Source: Hyaloperonospora brassicae (lineage: Eukaryota; Oomycota; Peronosporomycetes; Peronosporales; Peronosporaceae). From it: 64,000 nucleotides of DNA. Every line of letters begins with the position of its first letter. Position 1 is the stretch's first letter. The stretch lies in assembly GCA_947650285.1 (NCBI GenBank), contig CANTFL010000279.1, positions 82,105-146,104 on the forward strand, written 5' to 3'. Below the pieces are notes generated by a model. That model did not search any database. It was not told the origin of the DNA and saw only the letters and a list, made by a program, of their open reading frames with translations. The position numbers were made by a program, and so were the translations under genes. Shown one piece after another: positions 1-11,149 of the stretch.

Positions 1-565
1 CAATCGTTTGCCCAGTCTTGCACGATTTGCTCGAGACTGATTTTTGGAGAAGAAAACAGCGCTTGACTCGGCTTTCTCTTGTGCGTCTATGCTTGTCGAC
101 CTGGATCGGAAGACAGGTTAAGGGCAAAACGAGGTCAAGAATCAGCAACATAGGATGTTGATGGTCCTGTTGGCAAGACCCAACGTGCTGGGACTTGCGA
201 AGCACCAGTATCTTTCGCACTGGACCGTCGCACGTTCTCCGCAGTATCTTGTTTTGCTGACATCGTGCCCAAGATGTGAAGTGAATAGCATCGCCGCGTT
301 GCTCATAACGATGTATGTTACTCACCATTAACGTATTGACATTTCGCCAAGCGAGGTCAAAGCGCTCGCTCCCAATGGTATGGCGCTTATTCCATGATTC
401 GGCACTCCTTACCGTCGTACTCTGTTGATTTCTGGCGGGGCATAGTGCACATAACGGCAATTACATGAGCTTCTAGACGCGGAGCGGTACACGCCCGACT
501 TTGGCCGAACATTGATATGGAGTCAGTGTCATCGGAGCTTGGACTGTACGGCTGAGGTAGCACGA
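1..565. other. unassigned sequence, possible pol scrap at left edge
   Basis: I recognise no gene here. The first ~40 bases resemble 6719-6757, inside the integrase region of element A1, in the same orientation: both begin CAATCGTTTGC and stay alignable with small gaps to about base 40. This suggests that the window opens inside another decayed gypsy copy, but the match is short. The rest has no coding stretch I can place. A minus-strand reading frame at 387-644 runs into the LTR fragment that starts at 566 and could be the start of an opposite-strand gene of that lost element, but nothing in its sequence confirms this. Confidence 0.3.
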
Positions 566-655
566 GTGTAACGGGGCAGCCCGTTACATGGAAATTGTCA
601 TTTGAGAAATAATGATAATAAAGAATATTACGTTGAATATTCATTTAACAAATCA
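566..655 (+). repeat. LTR fragment related to the element C LTR
   Basis: The segment starts TGTAACGGGGCAGCCCGTTA, a hairpin with TAACGGG and CCCGTTA arms. It then matches the sense strand of the LTR at 61540-61865 (read on the minus strand) for about 85 bases, including ATTGTCATT, AATAAAGAAT and TTACGTNGAATATTC. Similarity is lost after about 655, so this is the start of an LTR or a truncated solo LTR, oriented plus. No clear polypurine tract precedes it. Confidence 0.6.
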
Positions 656-1952
656 AAGACTCGGCGGAAGTGCGCTTGCGGTCGTTTTCCACAAAGGTGC
701 GAATGCAGTCAAGATTGTTCAGCATGCTTTTAGTCACTAAGCCACGTCCCCCATACGATGCAGGTGCACAAGGTCGAGGCTATGGTAGCCTACAAGAATC
801 CCGAAGCGGACATCTAATCGCCTTGGCATTGCAACGGATCCAGCTCCTACTCATTTCACCAACTTTCGAATATATTTTTTGAAATTGCTAATTCCACCAC
901 ACTTATAAAAATTCTAATTCATTTTTAACAAGTTCCGCCACACCACATTATACAAGTTTTACCACACCTTTGGTTTTGTGTGATTAAAACAGCACTACAC
1001 CACCATATCATGGCCAAACTCAACAAACAAACCGTCATTGCGAATCGAGACGCTGTTATAGATCATGTCAAGAAGTAAGACTGGAGTCAGGTTCTGTATC
1101 TTCAATCAAACGATTATAACAACACTCGCACCTATCCGCGTGTGGAACTAGGTTGTGACCTTGGCGGCTCATATCGAAATCGAAAGTCAGACCTTGTGAT
1201 CGACAAGAACAACATGAAAGCGGAACGCGTTTGACCGACTGCAGGTGGAAAGCAGTTAAATATAGCGAAACGGCCGATAGCATCATATAGGGTGGTGGGT
1301 ATAGCCAAAACTGAATTACAGATATAAGTTTCCTTTTTTATAGCATCATCTCCAAACCACATCAGCGCTATAGTTTTAAACTTACACTGACTCATGCGTC
1401 TGTCATAAAAAATTTATTGCCAGCACACCTTCGCTGAAGATGGCGGACGGAATGCATGAAACCGCCCAGTAAGTTTTTTTTTACATATTATGAATATGTG
1501 GTGTAATTGCTCGACTTTACAGAGCGACGCTTGATTGTTCAAAGGCCTAATGGAAGCCACCTGACGTTCCATCGACATCGAAACGTATGACCACTTGTAA
1601 CTGGCAAATCAGCTGCTCAATCTTTGTACAGCTGATGGTGGTGTCTCTAGTGACGTCATGTACACTGCCCGCCCGCCTACTACGCGTGGCTGCCAGGTCC
1701 AGTTTGTCTAGATCAATATAGCGCTCCACCTACATATCGGCAACACGTAGCAGTACTCGCTTTGTACTTTGCTTGGAGGGCTTCGATCACCTCGTGTAAC
1801 GCTCAGCGCTTCCAATAGTGCAGCGACTATTTGCAGGGCTCAGTTCCATTAAAGAGTGACAGCGTCTCAATTTCGTAAAACATGCGGAGCTCATGACTGT
1901 ATTTGAATAGGAATTGTTCGGTCCGAACTGGTAGTATTTAACAATTAAAGAT
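656..1952. other. non-coding or unrecognised flank of element A1
   Basis: I can assign no gene here. Two weak items were seen. A 22-codon plus-strand frame starts at 1011 (MAKLNKQTV...). A short frame starting at 1440 is followed by a possible 54-bp GT-AG intron (1469-1522) with a GTAAGT donor and a TTTACAG acceptor, but the joined frame stops after 18 codons. The part around 885-985 has repeated CCACAC motifs. The flank ends at 1952, where the LTR of A1 begins with TGTGTTGG. Confidence 0.35.
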
Positions 1953-2522
1953 TGTGTTGGAATGTCAATCTCTCTTTTGAGGAGTCTATCCCAACTCCTT
2001 ACTGGCGCCCGGAAGACCGAGCAACAGGGGCGGTACTCCGATTCCGTGCTCTATGCTTCGCTCACCTTGTGTACCCGTCGATGGGGCTAGTTGCACGCTT
2101 CTAGGTGGACTCGAGTCGGTGCCAAGCTTGACCGTGGTTGAGATTGGTGTTGTCGCGTGGAAACCTTCACACGATAGCGCGTGTACTTGTAACTGCTCGA
2201 TATCTGTCAACTTGATCTCTACGAGATCGCCTTGTCCAATGTAGATGCTTGATTCGCGAACCTTTTGACCACTTGAGCCGTCTTGCGATCTTGAACTCTT
2301 TGCCTTTACTTTTCTGCTGCGACCGATCGCAGTTGGGGTTCATGTTAAGAGTCTTCGATCTCTAGCCAAATAATCGAGGGATATAACTAGATTAAAGTAT
2401 GTAACTTTCTTTGACGTTGGGTGGTCAATGATCGAAGCCGGAAGAGAGGTCGACATGTGTACTTAAAAGAAAATTCAACTCTGGTTAGTGCTAACCAAAT
2501 GAAACCCAAAAACTAACACACA
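1953..2522 (-). repeat. 3' LTR of element A1
   Basis: On the plus strand the segment runs from TGTGTTGG to CTAACACACA, so in sense orientation it is TGTGTGTTAG...CCAACACA, with the TG/CA ends and short inverted termini typical of LTRs. It is identical to 13607-14176 from about 1979 onward. Five differences are concentrated in the first 26 bases. Identity continues about 17 bases past 2522, so the inner boundary could lie slightly further in. The 74-residue minus-strand frame inside it (1986-2210) is probably incidental. Confidence 0.75.
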
Positions 2523-2689
2523 TCGCTAGGCCTATCTGTTTCACGACTTTCGAAGCCATGCGTCTCCCTCTCCAGGAGACCGCCCTTATCTACCTGTTTG
2601 GTTTACGCCAAGAGCTCTAATATTGAAAATTTAGAGCGACCCACACCCGACTTGTATAGAACTTACTCCGGGCTTGCGATCTCCAATCG

Positions 2690-2830
2690 AGATCGAGAGA
2701 TCAGATCAAGATGGAGAGATCAGGATTGAGATCAAGATGGAGAGATCATGGATTGAGATCGAGAGATCAGGATCAAGAGATCTGATCATGATCGCGAGAT
2801 TGGATCAAGATCGTGGGAACCATTAATCCT
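2690..2830. repeat. GATC-rich degenerate minisatellite
   Basis: About 15 GATC sites lie in 145 bases. The clearest unit is 26-27 bp (AGATCAAGATGGAGAGATCA followed by GGATTG or TGGATTG) and is present about twice, with looser copies after it. It lies between the 3' LTR and the start of the opposite-strand gene. The corresponding place in the palindrome arms (14320-14425 and its mirror) has a different GATC-rich repeat, so the tract evolves quickly. Confidence 0.8.
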
Positions 2831-3039
2831 AGCTAGTATCTTTCCAATCAGAATCCTCTTTGAACTTTATGAAGCCTGCAATCTAGGAATCACACGTCCC
2901 AACTCAACGGTAAAATCTCGTGATTGCTTTATCACAATCGTCTCGTTCACCGCTATTAGACAAACGGTGTCGATCTCGCTGGGCAGCGTTTGCATCGTGA
3001 CGGTATTGACCTCATTTCAGTCAAACCTAGTATTCTATC

Positions 3040-5700
3040 ATGACAGATTGTGCCACATCGGATCTCACCCATCGATCCAACCTTAGATCGAAAGTCCCTG
3101 TGTATCAGCCGGAAACACCTGCGGTTGTGGTTGTCCCTTCGTATAAATCCAGCTATGTATGTTCGGGACTCCGAAGTTGGTGTTGGGAGAGTGTTATCCC
3201 TCGGTATTATCGGCCATATTAACATGGCACGATACGCTCGACGAGAATCCAAGTCCGGTCCCCATCGCGGGTTTGTCTCCAAATCCTGATCCAGGCGTTT
3301 CCTTGACTGACAACGACATCCTACGCTCCAATTTGCGAAATCCTGTCCCGCTTCTCAGCGTCTGCGTGGGGTCATTATCTACGATCGACTGTGAATAGGT
3401 GAAAAGTGATCGACTCCCTCTTCTTTCGGCTGGATCAGCAACAAGATATAATGGACCATATGGGGATATGGAGGACGCGTTATTTCGGTAGATGCCTCGC
3501 AACTGCCACCAGGAAGAGCATTTATCGAGCTCTGCACCTCCGCATCTGCATTCGTTTATGTTGTCCAAGTCAAGTATTATAACCTGCGCGCGCGACTTAA
3601 AGATGAGTAGCAAGAATGGAAGACGTTTCTCGAAGAGTTGGGCAACTTCCAAGCCAAGCTCCGAGATAAGGCCTCCGATATCGTGCACCCGAAAAAACAA
3701 CTTCTGAATTCTATCCAGAACGTTATGTCGCGCACAAAAAAATTTACCACGAGATCGCCGGGATTCGCAAGCAGATGGATGAGGCCGGCTATAGCTTGAT
3801 GGCTGATTGCGATGCGCTTTCGGATTTGCTGGACCAAGTGCTAAACAATTCGCAGTACATAAAATCTTATGCCGAATACCAAGAAAAGGTTACTTACAAT
3901 GTTGAGCGCATGGGGACTTTAAGTGGAGTCCTGTCGGGAGCAGGCAAAACGTCTCTGATCAAAACTTCGAAACGTGTAAGGCTACGACGCGTTTTACTGG
4001 ATCGAGACTCCGTGATCACTCATCTGCGCTTCGAATTGTCTAACTTGACCTCTAAAGAGTACCGAGCTATCAAAGATCATCGCACATAGCGGGATCGCAT
4101 GACGTCGCTGGTGACAGGAGATCCCGTACCGATCTAGACCCTTATAGCGCCTATCGATCCCATCTTCGGAGCTGCTAACCCTTCCGATACCGCGATGCCA
4201 AGCCATAAACCACAATAGTGCGCTTGAATCAGTGCCTTCATAGACACAGACGATCCCCCAAGAGAGTCACTCGATCCTGGATCTCTACCCCCGATCCGAA
4301 CCAATTAGTGAATCGAGGAGATCGCGCGATCCCAAGGCTTGCCACGATATCACGACCGCTCGGCCTGCCCGCAATCCCGGCAAGTCCCGTCTACGCGTTT
4401 CTGCCCCGCCTGCTTCAAAAATGAGGAATCAGCCTAGGTCGTAAATGCGATCCTTGCAGCGCTGTCTGGATCGCGATCTTCTTCTCGGCGCAAACTACCC
4501 GGTTCTCGATCCCAACGTTCGGCCGTATCTTCCACCGTCACGATCGTCGTGGATGTATCAGGTCAACCGGCGGTGGCTACAACATTCCGCTTTAACCCCC
4601 CCGGGAAATGTTTAAGTGATTACGAGGGGGCGTTTTGCATCACCGACAGCCCGCATGCACCCGTCAACATGAAGTTTCCGCAGTCAAAATTTGGTGCTCT
4701 ACCCCGCGTCATAAGCGAACGGCATGAGTGAATACGGGGGTAACGGGATCACGTGACCCGATCTTCCGTTTAAGTCGCGCCTTGGTCGGCACGGAGGATC
4801 AGCCTGATCAGCGTTGCTGATTCAATCGTTGATTCCTTCTTTCGACAATTCGTCAAACCGAACGGTATCCGTTTGCGGCGTTGAACGTAAGCAGCAATCC
4901 ACCCGTCCCAGCTAAAAAGGCGCCTGGGTTGGTGTCAACAATTCATATCGAGACGATGTATGCCTCAGAACCTTGGAAGTATGACTTTCCACAGATCACG
5001 CCGGTCTCTTTCCGTCGTGTAAGGTGGTTTGATTAACTCGCTACCCTGTATCAATAATACAAAGACACGAGTATCAATACCTATGGGAGACAACTTATGC
5101 GATCTTTATCGCTTGCGAGCAGCGACTTGATGACTCTCGTCTTGCCAAAATCAGCAAGCAGAGGAAACATAATCGATCGCGAGCTAAATCCCAGTGGAAT
5201 TCGATCGTTCGGCATCCGCGTAGGTATGATCGCGGGCCACTACGATTTGTAATTCTTTCTTGATCTCTTCTTCCTGAATCTCCCAACGTTAAAGAAAGTG
5301 CCACCGTGGTATCTAGGATTCAACAGCCGAGATCGAGACGTCCCAAATTTGTAGACCGCTCTGTCCCAGCTAGAAGCCGATGATCTTTGGAGATCCCAGT
5401 ATCGCTCTTCGCCAGTGTCCCACCCCTTATCGTCGAAATAGAGGTTGCATGGCAATTTCTTTTTTGCTTTATAGCTATGTTGCTTTACTTAGCTTACATA
5501 CTACAATATAACCTCTTCTCGATCTCTAATCTTGTGTTCTTTTTGCGATCCGCTTCGTTTATTTTTATTTCGGAATCTCAGCCGCGATTGGATCTCCGCG
5601 ATCTACGAGTGCCACTCATGTTGCATATAAACCATTTGCCTTTTATTAAAACCTCCTTGTACGTCAATTTACCCCATTCCGTTAGCTGTCGATCTCTACC
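3040..5700 (+). pseudogene. opposite-strand third gene of element A1 (coiled coil plus C-terminal membrane segment), broken
   Basis: Function unknown. The frame is transcribed toward pol, opposite to the element's own gag-pol. The ATG at 3040 aligns with an ATG at 14740 in the left palindrome arm, and both proteins begin M-T/A-D-x-A-T-S. Around 3600-4090 the sequence gives heptad-like charged segments (for example LRRVLLDRDSVITHLRFELS). An Arg/Ser-rich stretch follows near 4470-4520, then a segment reading RFNPPGKC near 4590 and LPRVISERHE at the 4731 stop. Coding character continues in other frames to about 5300. The last part, near 5440-5540, is strongly hydrophobic (WQFLFCFIAMLLYLAYILQY) and looks like a transmembrane helix. 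Several stops and frameshifts interrupt it. From memory its middle resembles hypothetical Gag-like proteins of oomycete elements, so an extra Gag-like or Env-like role is possible but not shown. Confidence 0.6.
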
Positions 5701-7700
5701 TCGTGAGATTACATCACTTCGAAATAATATCGACTTATTCAATCCCAATCGAGCGCATAACCAACGCTCCGAAATTCAGATTGGCTTTAAGGATCCAAAT
5801 CAGATCGCTATGCTCCTTCCACCGCACCAGATAATGTTTATGTATCCGACCATAACGTGTCTTACGTCCAGATTGCACACCCAAAATCTCCTCCACTTCG
5901 TATATGTCAGAATCGAATTCGATCTCCCAACTATCATCGGTGGGAGCAATTCATCGAAATCGACACAGTCTCCACTTGCAACCACCAATCCACTATCCGG
6001 TCGATCCCGAAATTTCACCACTCGTTTTAACTTGGAGACGTGCACGACCGGAAGCTATATATATGTCTAAGTGTGATCTCTAAACGAACCGCATATTCCA
6101 GCGCATAGCCCAGCTACTCGAAATATCACGTGCCACATGTGTGCGAGCTCGCGGACGTATCCATCTTTTACTAGATCCAAATAGATCCATACTTGCGCCC
6201 CACACTCAAGGTTGTGCGGATCGCTGTCCGCATTGTGTCGATCTGATCGATCTCGGATCGTGATCTTGAGCCTCTCATTCAACGTCTCTCTTGCTCGCTG
6301 GTACTGACGATGAATGTTGTATCGCAATCTCCTTAAGTCCAAATTAGGTGTCTTGGTGCTTCACAGGGGTAGCGTTGCCTTCAATGTCGATCTCCGATCC
6401 CAGCCGTGGATCCGTTAGAACAGAGTATCACCACGAACGCAGTATTGTGCTTTATTAATAGCAAAGTCAGGTATTCTGCATACTTATCTCTGTACATCCG
6501 ATCTAAAATAGGGACATTCATTTTGATGGCCCTAGTTCGCGTCAGCACTTTACACGCTTCCGTGCCGTGAGAGAGATATGCCATATTAGCAATTTGCTTT
6601 TGTCCGACGATCTTGTGACAGGCTCGTGATAAATATGACATCAATCCAGGTTCCCAATCGTGCCGTATTACTTCACTTGCTTCAAACCTTCAGAACACGC
6701 ATTCCTTGTATCTTTATGCAATCGTTTGCGCAGTTCTTGATGCACTTGCTCTAGCGACCACATGTCCCGAAAATAGACCCACCTACAACAGTAATTCCGT
6801 ATTCCCTTAAAACAACCTAGGAAGAGAGGGTTTGCGATTAATTGTTATCATAACAAATGGATATGTGAATTGCACATAGCCTGGTGATCCCCAGGGAGCA
6901 AAGGTATTCCTGTTTCAGTAGTACAATCCACACGCTCGCACGAATACTATTGGAAACTTTGATATCATCCTCTCCAATGGAAATTTGGTTCGAATCTGCT
7001 GGTATTTTTTTATCGATCCTTTGGTGCTCCCTTCCAAACTCGTGTGGTAATGATGCAAGACGTCTTGTGGGAACAACTCAGGCAAGAAGACGCGGATTAT
7101 CTCTGTGCGATCTTAAGATGACCCAGACGATCGAGGACATCATTCTAGTAATCCGTTCTCGTCCACTTTATAACCTGGAGCAAATCGAGAGCACGTATAC
7201 GTCTCTTCTCACTCATCTGGGTCGCATTACCAACCATATACTCTTTCATTGCCGATCCAACCTCCCTCCTCTTGCGCTTTCTTTATCCACTCGATCCAAA
7301 TTTGTTGTGCCACTTCTTCGCGTAACATCTCGGGCCGCCTACGTCTTCACCAATGTTTGTCGAGTGATCGCAGCTATCATTACCACTCGATCTGGATTTT
7401 TAGGTACGATCAAATCATCTAATAGATTAAATGATATCGAATCTTGCATCTCTATGTCAGAAGTGACGATCGTACCCATCCCCCGTTGCAAAGCTGATAT
7501 CGCAAGTCGATCTGCGCATTATTTTCATCCCCGCTCCATGTGTAGAAACTCGTGCTTTGGCCATGACAAAATTCTTTGCATTGCCTTGTGTCGTATCAAC
7601 TATAGCCCTGGCGTTTTGACATCAATTTTATCCCGCATCTGGCGGATCACCAAGTTGGGTTTGCTACATATGATGATCCTTCCCCTAGTTTGTATCCAGC
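5699..7700 (-). pseudogene. element A1 integrase and chromodomain-type tail, broken
   Basis: This is the C-terminal part of the Ty3/gypsy pol polyprotein, which inserts element cDNA. The segment 6644-6381 reads like the integrase core region (ANMAYLSHG, TRTRAIKMNVPILDR). Segment 6342-6067 matches the integrase C-terminal domain (ETLNERLKITIRDRSDRHN, then GAQVWIYLDLVKDGYVRELA). Segment 6045-5800 carries HVSKLKRVVKFRDRPDSGL, the usual bridge to the chromodomain. In the right palindrome arm this part continues to EADLNCGA and a terminal IQSHEV stop, wording I associate with oomycete chromovirus pol ends. Here the end is eroded around 5700. The three segments lie in different frames, so the gene is broken. 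Integrase sequence upstream of 6760 is weaker. Confidence 0.75.
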
Positions 7701-7739
7701 AGATCGAACCCAAGCCCGAACAGATCGAGCCCAAGCATT

Positions 7740-9480
7740 AACCTGTGATATTTATCTGTATTTACTGTTGTATTCAACCCAATATTCTGACGAAGCTGCC
7801 ACAACAGTCCATTCCGGAAGTTTTCACACGATCGCGCTGTACGCTCCACTCTTCCGTTTAATCCGAGCTAATCCGTCGAAACGGAACACCAGGAGGTTCT
7901 TGCCTTTGTCCACCGTAGGCGGTGGAATTGATATAGTTACCCTCAGTTTGCTTCTTTGTGCTATGGCGATCAGCGTCTCATCCACCTCGGATCGAAGGGT
8001 TATGCTGGCCGAGAGGGTACCGAGCATTAAATCTTTCCCTTTCTCACACCTCCTAACTTCCAAAGTAGAATTTGACAAAAAACGCGGCCCATCGCTCCAG
8101 CCTCCCATTGAGACCAGAAGATTGGACCAATTAAGAGCGGGTTGAACATCGAGTGAGGACCTTGATATCTCTGGATACCAGCATAACGTAGCACACATCC
8201 AAATTTTAAAGTAGAGCGAACACCTGTTTCTCCACCATGCAATAGTTATTCTTATTAGACTTGACTGTGCGGCTTAAAAAAGTCAATGGCTAGAATACAC
8301 TATCGTAGTCTTGCAACAGGGATGCTGATACCGCGCTCTTGCTTGGATACACTACGATAACCGGGATCCGATCTGGAGTAAAGTTTTTCACGATAGGGGT
8401 GGTAACCATATTGGCTATTAACATGGTGAATGCAATCGTAGGCTTTTCCCACCGGGTTCTTTCGATTGGATCGCTCTATTTTGCTTCATCCACAGCATGG
8501 TCGCGATCCTTTTTCTTTTCTTTGCAATCTTTGTATCACCAGCGCCCTTTTTGCTGATCTCAAAGAACTCGGCCTCCCTCAATATGTACAGCGCTAATGC
8601 GTAGATCGAAAAGTCTTCGATAAATTTGCTATAGTATTCTAAACTGCCAAATAGGAACTGCATAGATCGCAGCGACGTGGGGAAAGGAATATTTACCAGC
8701 GACCCCAGATCTTTTGACTGAGCTTCCGACCCATCTCGTTATATCTGGTGGCCCAAGTAATATACGATACGCCGTTCCCAGCACCTTTTGGCCAAGCTAA
8801 ATAATAGATTCCATAGATTGCACACCGATAGTAATCGTTCCATCTTGTCGTGTAATGAGGTTTACGTTGTAGATGAGATTATTATCTCGTCAATGTAAGA
8901 TCTTCTTCCCAGCACTGATGGCGAACTATCTGTATATGGTTTTCCTTCCGTAAACACGTCGATCAACTTAAGTTGACCCGTTGCAGGCAAATCCATCTTC
9001 TCACCAATCTTTAATTATCCATATTAAGCGTTACCTATAAATCGCTGGTAAAACTGTGAAGCTTTCTTTAACCCGATCGGCATCTTCGACTAAAAACTAA
9101 ACCTGAAGCGGTATGAACGCAAGATCATCCTTGCCCCGTTCGGTCATTTTTACAACCTTGAATCCACTGGCCATATCCAACGAACAATACCCCAAAGCTT
9201 TTTCCATGTCTTGCAGCATCTCGCTAATAATTGTCATGGGGTACTCCATCATCCGTGTTAAACTGATTTACCCTCCTACTAACAATACATAGCCTTAAAT
9301 CGTCTCCGTTTTTCTTGATGATCACGACTATCGGCGATGCCCATGGCGATATTGAAGGTCGAATAAATTTGGCCGACATAAAGCTCTTTTTTAGATCTGC
9401 CAACTTCTCTCGAAACTTGGGTGCAACTGACTGTACACGCTATGCAATATGGTTTTCCCACCGAGATTAATATCGCATAC
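7740..9480 (-). pseudogene. element A1 reverse transcriptase and RNase H, broken
   Basis: Reading down the minus strand from about 9460 gives the RT fingers (PKFREKLADLKK, then SPWASPIVVIIKKNGDDLRL), followed by YCSLDMASGFKVVKMTERGK, which keeps the first catalytic Asp near 9175. The YxDD box reads SYIDEII near 8890, so the second Asp is Glu. Segment 8663-8418 gives the connection region (GSLEYYSKFIEDFSIYA), followed by an acidic-basic linker. Segment 7930-7740 matches the RNase H start (FRFDGLARIKRKSGAYSAIV, then WKLPEWTVVAA). Frame changes and stops separate these blocks. I infer that the enzyme is dead. The family is clear even though the alignment is by eye. Confidence 0.75.
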
Positions 9481-10299
9481 AGCGCCGCGTGCGGCAGGAG
9501 GTTAAGCGTTGCCTTTTTCAATCAACAGGTGCTTGTTCTTGGATACCACCTATTGCTACCTCTCTTGGTATTCGGTTATTGGAACACCAGGATCTCCAAC
9601 TTGGACATCATCGATGGCTATCTCCGGCAACGATGGTGCTACCTATGGTAGCATAGCCAGGTGTTGTTTGATGTCTTCCGCGAATAATTCACCTCCTTCG
9701 TGATATTTTTATAATGGAGATGACGGCTCTTCTTCTTTTGCGTCCTCGCCGCCCACAAGAGGACCTGTCCTCTGGACTGGTCGCTCAATCCGATCTGGCA
9801 TACATGATCTTCAATCTTGATCTCATTTGGTTGGCAGCTGGACTCTCCTTGTACATCACTATCGTCAGATTTGATCTCGTCTGATTGATGGATGGGCGGT
9901 CTTTCTAAAAAACCGGTCTCTTAGCGTTCAACACCCTCGCTTAATCATTATGGGGCCTTACTAACAGTTTTAACGCACACGACTCTTTCATCGATCTCCG
10001 GTCTCTACTATCGTCGTCTTCTCTTTCATTGTGATCTTCATGAATCTCAATTGTACCGTTAAAGCTCAACCCAGATCGCGACTAGGTCTCTCCGGCATTC
10101 GCTTGTGTTAGTGACTTGATCCCTGCCAGATCTTCGTTATCCTCTACTTTTTCTCTGATCGGCGGAGAATCTGTGTCGGCATTGTGTATTCGGTATGGTC
10201 TACCAGCGGTCCCGCGTATTTCTTCATATCTTCCGCTTCCCGCTCTACATTAGTTTCATATGCCAACGTCTGCCATTCATTTTGTCGTCTCGATCCCAC
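9481..10299 (-). other. protease-RT linker region of element A1
   Basis: This is the expected position of the linker between protease and RT. On the minus strand it yields acidic, low-complexity stretches in shifting frames and no catalytic motif. I see no separate gene. GATC content is high, as in the rest of the element. Confidence 0.5.
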
Positions 10300-11045
10300 A
10301 GACACTTATCCTGGAGATCGAGGTAACAGGTTATCTGTCATCCATTAGGCCAACGGGGCACCAAAGTTCATCCCCAGATCATGTGTACCTACATTTATAA
10401 GATGCAAGAACATGATCTTGCCCGGTCCGGCCGTCACCATGGTCACCCAAGCCACCTCTCACCTCACCCAAAGTTTGAGCGTCGGAGGGTTGATCCCGAT
10501 CCCAACTTCGGTCAACTTGCCGGCTGGGATACTTAAATGCCGATCATTAAGATTGATCGCCGATCTGTACGGTGGTCTCCGTCCTGTTAAACCGATCCGA
10601 ACTTCGTCCGGCAAATATAGTGTCATATCGGCCAAGTCCTAACGGGCACCTTCCGGGACCATATAATTCAGCCCCAGTATGGCTACCTGCCCTGCCTAAT
10701 CCTGACCCATACGTCGAAGTAGTATACTAGCGATCCGTCCAATATGACTTTGGTTCGTTCCACCTTCATGTAGGCATTATCCTCAACCTTAACACATTTC
10801 TGCGTCCGACTTTCATCAATCACACATCCTGCTTTACGAGCAAACTTCGTATCTATGATTGATAGTTCTGCGCCGGAGTTAAACAACATGGTGGCTTTAT
10901 CGTTGTTCATCTTGCCTAAATCCTTGGCTTGCTTAAACCACTTTCCCAGGTTATGATATTTCCTATACCCGTGCGACTCCCCTGGGGCGAGAATGAGCTC
11001 CAGTTTTATAGGAGATCGAGTATATTCGTCTAATCTTTCCACGCT
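10300..11045 (-). pseudogene. element A1 aspartic protease and following linker
   Basis: This is a retropepsin-type domain that would cleave Gag and Pol. The uninterrupted frame 11042-10683 (119 residues) contains GKWFKQAKDLGKMNN, then LFNSGAELSIIDTKFARKAG, and later KVERTKVILDGSLVYYFDVW, which together match gypsy protease layout. The catalytic D-S/T-G triad reads NSG near 10875, so the catalytic Asp is replaced by Asn and the enzyme should be inactive. Downstream in another frame, LPDEVRIGLTGRRPPY near 10600 matches the usual sequence between protease and RT. Neighbours are the Gag zinc-knuckle region above and RT below, in normal gypsy order. Confidence 0.8.
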
Positions 11046-11149
11046 TGAGATCGGAGAGACAAAAGCAGAACCAAAACGTTTATTAGTGATCGGATCAATC
11101 CGATCGTTAAACTCGTGATCTCTCTCTTATCTTCTAACAAATACATAAA

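Noticed and set aside
1440..1570. Short gene with a GTAAGT...TTTACAG intron
   Set aside because: The spliced frame stops after 18 codons, the intron is only 54 bp and the encoded peptide has no recognisable feature.
1986..2210. 74-residue frame repeated three times as a conserved gene
   Set aside because: It lies wholly inside the LTR, so its conservation follows from LTR identity; it has no motif.
5387..6070. The longest open frame in the window (227 codons, plus strand) as one gene
   Set aside because: Only its first part aligns with the opposite-strand gene of family A. From about 5700 it is antisense to the chromodomain and integrase C terminus of pol, so it is a chance fusion of a real tail with a shadow.
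6985..7000. GGTTCGAATCTG as a tRNA B box
   Set aside because: It lies within pol, has no A box at a suitable distance and no pairing acceptor stem.
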